Below are positions 1-6,756 of a stretch of 29,001 bases of DNA, in pieces. This DNA comes from Solirubrobacteraceae bacterium (GTDB taxonomy: Bacteria > Actinomycetota > Thermoleophilia > Solirubrobacterales > Solirubrobacteraceae), in assembly GCA_023230855.1 (NCBI GenBank), contig JALNWQ010000027.1, positions 1-29,001 of the forward strand, in the 5' to 3' direction. Positions within the stretch are counted from its first letter, which is position 1. Every line of letters begins with the position of its first letter. The notes under the pieces are model-generated. The model was not told where the DNA came from. It worked only from the letters and a program-made list of their open reading frames with translations, and did no database searches. Position numbers and translations under genes: made by a program.

Positions 1-115
1 ATCCGGCGACCGCGCACCGGCCCGCAAGCCGACCGCCCCGACGATCGACGCTGCCCGCGGCCTGACAACGACCGAACCCGCGGCGAATCGACCCGAACCG
101 GCGACTACTCAGGAA

Positions 116-348
116 TCACGGTCAGATCCGGACCGGTTCGACGTCCTGCGCAACCCGGAGCACCAGGCCCTCGGCGCCGGTGGTGGGCACTTCTGCTGCG
201 GGACCGCCCTCGCCCGTCCGGAGCTGACGACCCGGATCGAGGAGACGCTCAGGCGCCACCCGAAGATGGTCCTGACGGCGAGCCGACGTACGTCGTGTCG
301 AACATCGCCAACCAGCTCAAGACCCTGCCCGTCCGGCTGAACGGCTGA
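116..348 (+). pseudogene. Cytochrome P450 C-terminal remnant
   Basis: The heme-binding end of a P450 can be read from about 116. It includes FDVLRNPEHQ, then LGAGGGHFCCG, in which the heme-ligand Cys is kept but the usual Phe of FGxGxHxCxG is Leu. After PKMVLT the reading leaves frame at about 270-280. The expected ending (GEPTYVVSN, then QLKTLPVRLNG and stop at 346-348) continues one frame over, so at least one base is missing. Nothing P450-like is readable before about 116, so the first ~330 residues are absent. The tail closely resembles that of the intact P450 at 15163-16395 (FDVHRNPEHQ, QLKTLPVRLAG), which suggests a decayed paralog. It cannot encode a working enzyme. Confidence 0.75.
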
Positions 349-350
349 CC

Positions 351-932
351 GTGGCCGTCGCCCTCTGGACCTCCGTGCCCGTGGAGCGGCTCCGCCGTAA
401 GGTCGCGCCTGTGCCGTCGTCCCCGCGGACCAAGAGTTGCCTCGGGCGGATGCGCTGGCTTCCGCGGGGCCCGTCCGTCAGGATCCTGGCGTGGGTCTTC
501 GGCCCGACCGCGGGCGGAACGCCGACCGGATCCCTGGTGATCCACGTGGAAGGGTTAGGCGGCGGGTACTTGGACGTGGACGTGGAGGCGACAGGGGCTG
601 CGGTCCGGCGCGCGGACGCCGCCGCGTTCGACTCTGCGGAGTGCACCCTCGAATGCGACTGCGACGCGTGGCACCGCCTCGCGACGGGCGAGATCACCGG
701 GATGAAGCAATTCATGGACGGTGGCTTCCGGCTCGCGGGGAACTCAGGGCTCGCTTCGCCCGGACGCCTGCTTCGCTTGAGCCCATGCGGGCCGGGGGCG
801 GTCCACGATCGCCCCCCGCCTATGGCGTGGTCGGCGTCGGGTGCGGCCGGGCGAACGATGCGATCCACGCTTGGAAGTCCGCGATCGTCTCGGCGAGCTC
901 CGGGGTGTCGCCGTAGGCCAGCCACTCCATGA
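351..932 (+). CDS. SCP2 sterol-binding-domain-like protein, probably degraded
   Basis: Residues about 55-135 (bases about 513-755) read like an SCP2 lipid-carrier domain: SLVIHVEG, a central ECTLECDCDAWHRLATGEI, then GMKQFMDGGFRLAGN, matching the family pattern of a W/L-x-L-x-x-G segment followed by F-M-x-G-x-x-x-x-x-G. SCP2 domains bind sterols or acyl chains in the cytosol. The first ~50 residues and everything after residue 135 look unlike the family. The last ~110 bases run antisense over the end of the TetR gene, so the native C-terminus was probably lost by frameshift near 755-780. The GTG at 351 directly follows the P450 remnant's stop. I am fairly sure of the domain and unsure that the gene is functional. 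Confidence 0.45.
   Translation: MAVALWTSVPVERLRRKVAPVPSSPRTKSCLGRMRWLPRGPSVRILAWVFGPTAGGTPTGSLVIHVEGLGGGYLDVDVEATGAAVRRADAAAFDSAECTLECDCDAWHRLATGEITGMKQFMDGGFRLAGNSGLASPGRLLRLSPCGPGAVHDRPPPMAWSASGAAGRTMRSTLGSPRSSRRAPGCRRRPATP
793..818 (-). terminator. Candidate terminator of the TetR gene
   Basis: Inverted repeat GGGGGCG (794-800) / CGCCCCC (810-816) with a 9-nt loop, immediately past the TetR stop codon on the minus strand. It has no T-tract, as is common in GC-rich actinobacteria. Position and stem strength are the only evidence. Confidence 0.4.
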
Positions 933-1437
933 CGAGTCCTTGGATCGACGCGACGATCATCAGAGTGATCCGTTCCATGCTCATCCGCGAACGGAAGCCT
1001 CGTGCTTCAATGCCTACCCAGGCCTCGCGGATGACGTCACGGAAGCCGTCGTTGAGGTATCGGGCCCCTTCCTGCAGCTCGACGTTCGCGATCGCCTCCG
1101 CCTTGATCGCGAGCCATGCCACGAGGAGCGCGCGATCCGTCGTGAGGCTGCTCCAGATCCGGTCGAAGCCCACCTGCGCGATCTCCCGTGGGTCCGCGAT
1201 ACCGTCAATCGCCGCACGCAACCGCTCGATGAGCTGGTCGGCGACGTGCCGGACGACGCGATCGAGGAGCTGCTCGCGCGACCCGTGGTAGTACGCGACG
1301 AGCCGTTTGTCCACCGATGCCTCCCGCGCGATGGCCGCCAGCGACGTGGCGGCATATCCGTCCCGGGCAATGCATCGCAGACATGCGGCGACGATGGCCT
1401 CCGCCCGGGCCTCGCGGCGAGTGGCACGCTGCTCCAT
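820..1437 (-). CDS. TetR/AcrR family transcriptional regulator
   Basis: A 205-residue protein of standard TetR length. Residues about 10-58 form the N-terminal three-helix DNA-binding domain: AEAIVAACLRCIARDGYAATS, with the recognition region ASVDKRLVAYYHGSREQLL. The rest is an all-helical ligand-binding and dimerisation domain with no recognisable ligand signature. The ATG at 1437 is preceded by TACGCT with a 6-nt gap, an arrangement that recurs in this window and suggests a leaderless mRNA. A perfect 16-bp palindrome, TTCCTCGATCGAGGAA (1480-1495), lies upstream. Near-identical sites occur in the BtrH/FadE and ALDH/FadD intergenic regions. I infer autoregulation plus control of those lipid genes; the ligand is probably an acyl-CoA or a lipid, which is inference only. 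Confidence 0.92.
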   Translation of the reverse strand: MEQRATRREARAEAIVAACLRCIARDGYAATSLAAIAREASVDKRLVAYYHGSREQLLDRVVRHVADQLIERLRAAIDGIADPREIAQVGFDRIWSSLTTDRALLVAWLAIKAEAIANVELQEGARYLNDGFRDVIREAWVGIEARGFRSRMSMERITLMIVASIQGLVMEWLAYGDTPELAETIADFQAWIASFARPHPTPTTP

Positions 1438-1443
1438 TCGTCG

Positions 1444-1495
1444 AGCGTACGTGACGCGCCCAGGTGCGGGCCCGAGCGGTTCCTCGATCGAGGAA
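1444..1495 (-). promoter_or_regulatory. TetR promoter with perfect 16-bp palindromic operator
   Basis: On the minus strand a -10-like TACGCT (1449-1444) lies 6 nt before the ATG at 1437. TTCCTCGATCGAGGAA at 1480-1495 is a perfect palindrome about 50 nt upstream of the start codon. It shares the TTCC-Y-CGATCG-R core with sites at 3507-3521 and 6564-6581, so it is the best candidate autoregulatory operator of this TetR gene. Confidence 0.6.
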
Positions 1496-1574
1496 GCTGG
1501 GGACCGACTTCCGTGAGGAGCAACGGCTTCCGGCGAGTGCGCTCCTTCCGCTGCAGACTCGACACGGGGCGGCT

Positions 1575-1850
1575 TTCGTCATGGCGTGGATCGCCAGGAT
1601 CCGGGCCGGCGACGTCGCAGCCGTCGCGCCGACTCAGGCGGCCACCGACGCCTACCACGCGAAGCTTTGCGCGCAGGCCCGGAGGCAGTCTGGTCCGAGG
1701 GCAGCCGGTCTCCGTACTGCGGTCGGACGAGATATCGAGCTCTGGCCTTGGGCCGCCCGCCACTTCCGGGAACTCCTCGCCCGGCCGAAAGACGAGGGAT
1801 TTCGAGATATAGGTGCCCCGGCCGGAGAGGCCGCCGCGGCGACGCCATGA
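1575..1850 (+). pseudogene. C-terminal remnant of a flavin-containing (Baeyer-Villiger type) monooxygenase
   Basis: The frame starting near 1575 reads FVMAWIARIRAGDVAAVAP, then ATDAYHAKL, the helical C-terminal stretch of FAD-dependent monooxygenases of the BVMO/FMO group. The expected W-x-x-G-x-x-S-W-Y-x-x-x-x-G-R segment appears in a different frame (EAVWSEGSRSPYCGRT, about 1675-1725). The reading then returns to the first frame for DIELWPWAARHFRELL. Two compensating frame breaks, and loss of the whole FAD/NADPH-binding part, show it is dead. Family assignment is from pattern memory. Confidence 0.55.
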
Positions 1851-1964
1851 GCGGTCCCTGCCGACCCGGCGGCGGTTAACCGGCCGCGAGGTCCCATTCG
1901 TGCTCGCGGCAACTGGGCGCCGGGGACCGTCGTTGAGAGATAAAGGAATCGGTGGCGGGCTTCG

Positions 1965-2450
1965 TTAGTCGGCCCCGCCGGTGCTCCATCCGTTCCAGGC
2001 CTCGGGCACTCCCTGCCCGCCCTGGGCGAAGTGCTCGAGATCGACGGCGAGGAAGAGCGCCCGCGCTTCGGCGACTACCACCGCCTGCTCGTTCAGCAGG
2101 CGGGCGGTGAGGTGCAGCTTGCGTCCGTCGCGACCCGTGGCCCAGGCCTCGACGCTCATCGGGTGGTGCAGCAACGCCGGAGCGCGGAAGTCCACGTTGA
2201 TGTTCGCGGTCACCGCCGGGGTCTCCAGGACGACCAGGAGCGAACCGAGCGCGTCGTCCAGAACGGTCGTGACCGCGCCGCCGTGAGCTATCCCCGGGGC
2301 GCCTTGCTGCCGCTGGTCGAACGTCACGTCCCCGCGGATGATCTCGCCGTCCAGGCGCATCCGAAGGCCCATGCCGGCGGGGTTCGCCGATCCGCAGCCC
2401 AGGCAGTGCGGGTGGTGTTCGGGGATGGTCCCGTCCTCCGCGACCTTCAT
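1965..2450 (-). CDS. PaaI family hotdog-fold thioesterase
   Basis: A 161-residue single-domain hotdog protein. It has the N-terminal H-x-x-C-x-x-C-G motif (C16, C19) of this PaaI subgroup, then GIAHGGAVTTVLDDALG with the His-Gly-Gly of the active-site helix (H56) and acidic D65/D66 where PaaI enzymes have the catalytic Asp. Such enzymes hydrolyse acyl-CoA thioesters. The ATG at 2450 overlaps the stop of the upstream BtrH-type gene by 4 bases (ATGA), so the two are translationally coupled and this start is well fixed. A paralog at 12053-12529 sits in the same position behind a transglutaminase-like gene. The substrate is unknown; a long or branched acyl-CoA fits the neighbours. Confidence 0.9.
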   Translation of the reverse strand: MKVAEDGTIPEHHPHCLGCGSANPAGMGLRMRLDGEIIRGDVTFDQRQQGAPGIAHGGAVTTVLDDALGSLLVVLETPAVTANINVDFRAPALLHHPMSVEAWATGRDGRKLHLTARLLNEQAVVVAEARALFLAVDLEHFAQGGQGVPEAWNGWSTGGAD

Positions 2451-3487
2451 GCGTGACGCTCCAGCGCGGCCACGGCATCGTGCTCGAGACGTCGGATCTC
2501 TTGCAACGTGACGTTCGCAGCGGTGTGGTCGTGACCGGCGGCGTCGACGGCGAGGTGCTCCCAGGCGTCGCTGAGCCGGCGGACCACGCCTGCGGTGGCG
2601 GCGATCTCCGCGTCCTCGAGCAGCGCCGCCGTCTCCTCGAGGAACTCGGCTTGGAGGGAGCGGAACATGGCGCCTCCGGTGCCCGCCTTGACGATCAGGA
2701 CGCGCAGGACGTCGAGGATCACCGGGAGACCGTCTCCGAACATCGCGGGCCACTGCGGGAAGGCCTGCGCGAGGTGGTCGACGCCAGCCAAGCCGGTGTG
2801 TCCCCCGAGGTCGCCGACGGCGTCGGCACCGCCCCGCATGTTCTCCAGCGCGGTCGACGTCGCACCGCGGAACGCCTCCCGCAGCGGCGGGAGCTCGGTG
2901 GGCCAGTCGTACTCGAACGTCGCATTGCGATTGGGTCCGGGGAACGCCGGGGAGTTGCGCGCCCGGCGGAGGCTCTCGAGCGAGCAGAGCTGCAACTCCT
3001 CCCGGTCGTTGTCGGCGATCCAGGCGACGTCCTCCCCGTCGTCGTAGTCGACGATGACGATGTCGTGGCGGGTGTTGCTCATCCGCACCCGCAGGTATTC
3101 GAGCTCGCCGATGTCGGCCCAGACCATCGGAGGAGCACCGCGGTCGATCGCCGCGCGCGTCCACGCCCAGCCTTCGTCGGGGTCGTCGGTCTGGCGCAGC
3201 TCGACGGTCGCGCCGAGGTGCCCGGCGACGTCGAGCTCCATCGAGCCCGAGCGACCGACGAGGTAGAACGGAACGCCGGGGACCTCGTCGCCGTAGAAGA
3301 ACCCGTAGCCGCCGGAGAGGCCGAAGACCATGGCCTCCGACAACGGTGTGCCGTCGTAATCGAGCCCGTGGAACTCGAGCAGGTCCCGGAGCGCTCCGGA
3401 ACCGCAGTGCCCGGCGGTGCGGTGCGGGAACGCCCGGGCCCGGGCCGTCGGGGTGGCCGAGGTGGTGGAGCCGGAATCATCGCCCAT
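2447..3487 (-). CDS. BtrH N-terminal domain / DUF4872 protein
   Basis: A 346-residue protein. Residues about 20-170 match the BtrH N-terminal domain: GHCGSGALRDLLEFHG with candidate nucleophile C28, then SEAMVFGLSGGYGF, then candidate His in RHDIVIVDYD (H141) and an Asp in WIADND (D159 or D161), a papain-like Cys-His-Asp order. Residues about 200-325 look like the DUF4872 helical region. BtrH itself transfers an aminoacyl side chain from a carrier protein in butirosin synthesis; most homologs are uncharacterised, so the acyl substrate here is unknown. I chose the ATG at 3487, not upstream in-frame starts, because TACGGT lies 6 nt before it and upstream sequence looks non-coding. It is coupled to the PaaI gene by ATGA and is divergent from an acyl-CoA dehydrogenase. 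Confidence 0.85.
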   Translation of the reverse strand: MGDDSGSTTSATPTARARAFPHRTAGHCGSGALRDLLEFHGLDYDGTPLSEAMVFGLSGGYGFFYGDEVPGVPFYLVGRSGSMELDVAGHLGATVELRQTDDPDEGWAWTRAAIDRGAPPMVWADIGELEYLRVRMSNTRHDIVIVDYDDGEDVAWIADNDREELQLCSLESLRRARNSPAFPGPNRNATFEYDWPTELPPLREAFRGATSTALENMRGGADAVGDLGGHTGLAGVDHLAQAFPQWPAMFGDGLPVILDVLRVLIVKAGTGGAMFRSLQAEFLEETAALLEDAEIAATAGVVRRLSDAWEHLAVDAAGHDHTAANVTLQEIRRLEHDAVAALERHA

Positions 3488-3493
3488 GCTCGT

Positions 3494-3521
3494 ACCGTAT
3501 CGTTCTTTCCCCGATCGGAGA
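3494..3521 (-). promoter_or_regulatory. Promoter of the BtrH-type gene with operator-like palindrome
   Basis: On the minus strand TACGGT (3499-3494) precedes the ATG at 3487 by 6 nt. The plus-strand sequence TTCCCCGATCGGAGA (3507-3521) covers the spacer and the -35 position. It is a 15-base exact match, in opposite orientation, to the palindrome at 6564-6581. The -35 hexamer is poor (CTCTCC on the minus strand). A bound repressor would block polymerase here. Confidence 0.55.
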
Positions 3522-3712
3522 GATGTTGCGCCACCGCAGAGACCACCTCCGCCGTCGTCGGCCCCCGCGCTCCGATGGTCCGGTCGGCGCCTCGTCGGGC
3601 CACGCCGATCGTGCCGAGGCACCACGGGTCGGGCCATGCCAGGGCGGTCCCGGAGCGGGCGCGACCGTGCATCCGGCGCGGTGGCCCCACGGACTGGTCA
3701 CGGCACCCGAGG

Positions 3713-3737
3713 GTGCGGACCTCGGTGCTGTCCGCAC
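3713..3737. repeat. 8-bp inverted repeat just upstream of the acyl-CoA dehydrogenase start
   Basis: GTGCGGAC (3713-3720) and GTCCGCAC (3730-3737) are perfect inverted arms around a 9-nt spacer, ending 8 nt before the ATG at 3746. It could be an operator or a 5' hairpin. No clear ribosome binding site is visible between it and the start codon. Confidence 0.4.
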
Positions 3738-3745
3738 GTCCGACC

Positions 3746-4897
3746 ATGCAACGAAGCGCATTCGACGACGAACACCGCATGTACCGGGACACGGTCCGGC
3801 GGTTCATCGCGCAGGAGATCGTCCCCAACGACCAGGAATGGGAGAGCGCCGGGGCGGTCGACCGCGACCTGTTCCGGCGGGCCGCGGAACAGGGCCTGCT
3901 GGCCATGCAGGTGCCCGAGGAACACGGCGGGCTCGGCCTGGACGACTTCCGGTTCAACCAGATCGTGGGGGAGGAGGTCGGGGTCGCAGGAGTGATCGGC
4001 AGCGGGACCGGCATCACCTTGCACACGGACGTGGTCCTGCCGTACATCCTCGAGCTCGCCACCGACGAGCAGCGGGACCGGTGGCTACCGGGGATCGCCG
4101 ACGGCTCGCTGATCACCGCGCTGGGGTTGACCGAGCCCGGGATGGGCTCGGACCTCGCCGGCATGGGGACCTCCGCGCTGGCGACCGACGGTGGATACCG
4201 GGTCAACGGCTCGAAGACGTTCATCACCAACGGCATCAATGCGGACCTCGTCGTCACGGCGGTCAAGACTGACCCGGCGCAGCGCCACCGCGGCATCTCG
4301 CTGCTGGTGCTCGAGCGCGGGACGGACGGCTTCGAGCGCGGCCGCAACCTGCAGAAGATCGGGATGCACGCGCAGGACACGGCCGAGCTGTTCTTCCGCG
4401 ACGTCGAGGTCCCGGCCGAGAACCTGCTCGGCCACGAGGGCGAGGGCTTCCGCTACATGAGCCAGAACCTCGCGCAGGAGCGCATCGGGATCGCGGTGTC
4501 GGCGGTCGGCGCCGCGCGCGGTGCCCTGAACGCGACGCTCGAGTACACGAAGGAGCGCAACGCCTTCGGGCAGGCCGTCGCGTCGTTCCAGGCCTCCCGG
4601 TTCGCGCTCGCGGAGATGGCCACGGAGATCGAGATCGCCACGCACTACTGCGATCAGGCGGTCCTCGCGCTCAACGGCGGGACGCTGTCCTCCGTCGACG
4701 CCGCGATGGCGAAGTGGTGGACGACCGAGATGCAGGGCCGCGTCGTGGACCGCTGCCTCCAGCTGCACGGCGGATACGGCTACATGCTGGAGTACCCGAT
4801 CGCGCGCTTCTACACCGACTCGCGGATCTCGCGGATCTACGGCGGGACGACCGAGATCATGAAGGAGATCATCGGCCGCGACGTCGTCGGCCGATAG
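3746..4897 (+). CDS. Acyl-CoA dehydrogenase, long-chain type
   Basis: A 383-residue FAD flavoenzyme for the first step of beta-oxidation (acyl-CoA to trans-2-enoyl-CoA). Seen: an N-terminal helical domain, ALGLTEPGMGSDLAGM (about 125-140) and YRVNGSKTFITNG (151-163) in the beta domain, KERNAFGQ in the C-terminal helical domain and the final IYGGTTEIMKEIIGRDV. The catalytic Glu is not at the MCAD position (IYGGT has Gly there); E245 in NLAQERIGIA matches the helix-G Glu of LCAD/IVD-type enzymes. The ATG at 3746 gives the family's usual N-terminus. It diverges from the BtrH-type gene across 258 bp that contain the palindrome at 3507-3521, so shared control is likely. Confidence 0.93.
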   Translation: MQRSAFDDEHRMYRDTVRRFIAQEIVPNDQEWESAGAVDRDLFRRAAEQGLLAMQVPEEHGGLGLDDFRFNQIVGEEVGVAGVIGSGTGITLHTDVVLPYILELATDEQRDRWLPGIADGSLITALGLTEPGMGSDLAGMGTSALATDGGYRVNGSKTFITNGINADLVVTAVKTDPAQRHRGISLLVLERGTDGFERGRNLQKIGMHAQDTAELFFRDVEVPAENLLGHEGEGFRYMSQNLAQERIGIAVSAVGAARGALNATLEYTKERNAFGQAVASFQASRFALAEMATEIEIATHYCDQAVLALNGGTLSSVDAAMAKWWTTEMQGRVVDRCLQLHGGYGYMLEYPIARFYTDSRISRIYGGTTEIMKEIIGRDVVGR

Positions 4898-4903
4898 CGG
4901 CGC

Positions 4904-4930
4904 CGGTGCCCGGCGCGGCCCCGGGCACCG
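4904..4930. terminator. Bidirectional terminator between convergent FadE-type and ALDH genes
   Basis: CGGTGCCCGG (4904-4913) and CCGGGCACCG (4921-4930) form a perfect 10-bp stem with a 7-nt loop in the 56-bp gap between two convergent stop codons. There is no T-tract; the position makes termination from both sides the simplest role. Confidence 0.6.
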
Positions 4931-4953
4931 CGCCCCTCCGTCCCGGCACCCGA

Positions 4954-6492
4954 CTACCGCTGTCGCGGCTTGCGGCCCCACATCAGGACGAGGACGCGGT
5001 CGAAGACCTCGGCGCCGAGCTTCGTGTTCGGGAACATCGTCGGCTCGCGGCGCAGGACGAAGCGGCTGACCATGATCGTGTGCGTCTGCGTGTACTTGCG
5101 GATGCCGGCCGAGCCGTGGCGGGCGCCGACGCCGGACTCGCCCGCGCCGCCGAACGGCGCCTCCTGGGCCATGTAGCTCATGATCGCGTCGTTCACCCAC
5201 GACACGCCGGCGTCGATGCGACGGGCGACGCGCTCGCCGCGCGCGAGGTCCTTCGAGAAGACGCTCGAGCCGAGGCCGTAATTCACGTCGTTGGCCAGCC
5301 GGATGCCCTCGTCCTCGTCGGCGACCTTCATGATCGGCAGCGTCGGGCCGAAGGTCTCCTCCGTCATGCAGTCCATCGTGTGGTCGACGTCGACGAGCAC
5401 CGTCGGCTCGTAGAAGCGGCCCGCGCCGGTGCCCCGCTTGCCGCCGACGAGCACCCGCGCGCCCTTGGCGACCGCATCGTCGACGTGCGCGGCGATCGTG
5501 TCGATCTGCGGCGGGAACGTGATCGCACCGACGTCGACGGAGCCGAAGCCCTCCGGCTTACCTTGCCGGAGCGCCCGGACCTTCTTCTCGACCTTCTCGA
5601 CGAACTCGTCGTACACGGGCGCCTCGACGTACACGCGCTCGACGGACATGCAGATCTGGCCGGAGTTGCGCATCCCCCACTCGACGGCGACGTTCGCGGC
5701 GCGCTCGAGGTCGGCGTCGTCGAGGACGATCATCGGATCCTTGCCGCCGAGCTCCAGCGAGCACGGGATGAGGCGCTCGCCGCAGCGCGCGCCGATCTTG
5801 CGACCGGTCTTCGTCGAGCCGGTGAACATGATCATGTCGGCGCGGTCCACCAGCGCCGCGCCGGTCATGCCGTCGCCCGTGGCGACCTGGAAGACGCCGG
5901 CGGGGAAGCCGACCTCCTCCGCGCCCTCGGCCATGAGCTGCGTGGCCAGCGGCGTGATCTCGCTCGGCTTGATGATCACGGAGTTGCCGGCCATGAGCGC
6001 GGGCAGCGCGTCGCCGAAGCCGAGGGTCAGCGGGTAGTTCCACGGCGCGACGACGCCGACGACGCCGAGCGGCCGGTACGTGACCTTCACTTTGCGGCCG
6101 AGGACGAGCGGCGAGTGCGTGCGGACCTTCTCGTCGGCGAGGTACTTCGAGGCGTTCTTCGCCCAGAAGCCCATGGAGTCGGCGACGTAGAAGAGCTCGG
6201 CGAGGAGGGCGTCCTCGCGCGTCTTGCCGTTCTCCGCGACGACGACGTCGACGACCCGGGAGCGGTTCTGCACGAGCCAGTGGCGCAGGGCGAGCATCAG
6301 CCGGCGGCGGCCCTGGAACCCGAGCGCCTGCCACGCGGGCTGGGCGGCGCGGGCGCGGCCGACGAGCTCGTCGATGCGCGCGGCGCTCATGTTCTCGACG
6401 AACTGGATCGTCTTCCCGGTGGCCGGGTTCTCGACGGCGAGCATGCCCTCGGGGGCCTGCTCGGTGGTCTCCTGCTGCAACAGCTCGGGCAT
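4954..6492 (-). CDS. NAD(P)-dependent aldehyde dehydrogenase
   Basis: 512 residues of the ALDH superfamily, oxidising an aldehyde to the acid. Seen: PWNYP (W151-N152), K175 in IIKPSE for the cofactor, FTGSTKTG (223-230), catalytic-base Glu E247 in LELGGKDP, and nucleophile C281 in NSGQICMSVERV; EETFGP follows. The overall pattern, with a basic C-terminal tail after the GVGARHG segment, recalls mycobacterial succinate-semialdehyde dehydrogenase GabD2-like proteins, but a fatty or terpenoid aldehyde is equally likely beside an acyl-CoA ligase. The start ATG at 6492 has an AGGAGAG ribosome binding site. It diverges from the acyl-CoA ligase gene across the palindrome at 6564-6581. Confidence 0.93.
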   Translation of the reverse strand: MPELLQQETTEQAPEGMLAVENPATGKTIQFVENMSAARIDELVGRARAAQPAWQALGFQGRRRLMLALRHWLVQNRSRVVDVVVAENGKTREDALLAELFYVADSMGFWAKNASKYLADEKVRTHSPLVLGRKVKVTYRPLGVVGVVAPWNYPLTLGFGDALPALMAGNSVIIKPSEITPLATQLMAEGAEEVGFPAGVFQVATGDGMTGAALVDRADMIMFTGSTKTGRKIGARCGERLIPCSLELGGKDPMIVLDDADLERAANVAVEWGMRNSGQICMSVERVYVEAPVYDEFVEKVEKKVRALRQGKPEGFGSVDVGAITFPPQIDTIAAHVDDAVAKGARVLVGGKRGTGAGRFYEPTVLVDVDHTMDCMTEETFGPTLPIMKVADEDEGIRLANDVNYGLGSSVFSKDLARGERVARRIDAGVSWVNDAIMSYMAQEAPFGGAGESGVGARHGSAGIRKYTQTHTIMVSRFVLRREPTMFPNTKLGAEVFDRVLVLMWGRKPRQR

Positions 6493-6563
6493 GCGTCTCT
6501 CCTGTTCCGGACCGCCGCACGAGCCCGGGTGCGGGCGGACCGTCTGGGCGCCCGGACGACGCC

Positions 6564-6581
6564 GTTCTCCGATCGGGGAAC
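6564..6581. promoter_or_regulatory. 18-bp operator-like palindrome between ALDH and acyl-CoA ligase genes
   Basis: GTTCTCCGATCGGGGAAC is a palindrome with 8 of 9 base pairs matched. Its reverse complement shares 15 consecutive bases with the site at 3507-3521, and its core matches the perfect palindrome at 1480-1495 in front of the TetR gene. A related but weaker element, GACCCTCGATCGGAGGTC, lies at 6735-6752. The three strong sites lie outside the intact genes next to promoters, which favours an operator. Confidence 0.6.
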
Positions 6582-6642
6582 AATGTAACCGAAAAGGGTG
6601 TCGGAACGGCGGAAGTTCGGACCGGGCGCACCGACGAATGCG

Positions 6643-6678
6643 TTGGCATCCGCCGCGACTTCGGGGTACGGTGACGCC
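6643..6678 (+). promoter_or_regulatory. Promoter of the acyl-CoA ligase gene
   Basis: TTGGCA (6643-6648), an 18-nt spacer and TACGGT (6667-6672), followed 6 nt later by an in-frame ATG at 6679. This gives either a leaderless transcript starting at 6679 or a 78-nt leader to the GTG at 6757. Confidence 0.5.
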
Positions 6679-6756
6679 ATGTCAAGCACGCCGTCAGGTT
6701 CCCAGCTCCACGCCGCGTCCTCATCGGGGCGCACGACCCTCGATCGGAGGTCTGAC

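Noticed and set aside
2453..3745. N-terminal extension of the acyl-CoA dehydrogenase frame by about 430 codons
   Set aside because: The extension is antisense to the BtrH-type gene and unlike any dehydrogenase; family homology starts at ATG 3746.
4714..6588. Long open frame (about 620 codons) on the plus strand opposite the aldehyde dehydrogenase
   Set aside because: It mirrors the ALDH gene, has His/Asp/Arg-rich low-information sequence typical of antisense frames in GC-rich DNA, and shows no family motif.
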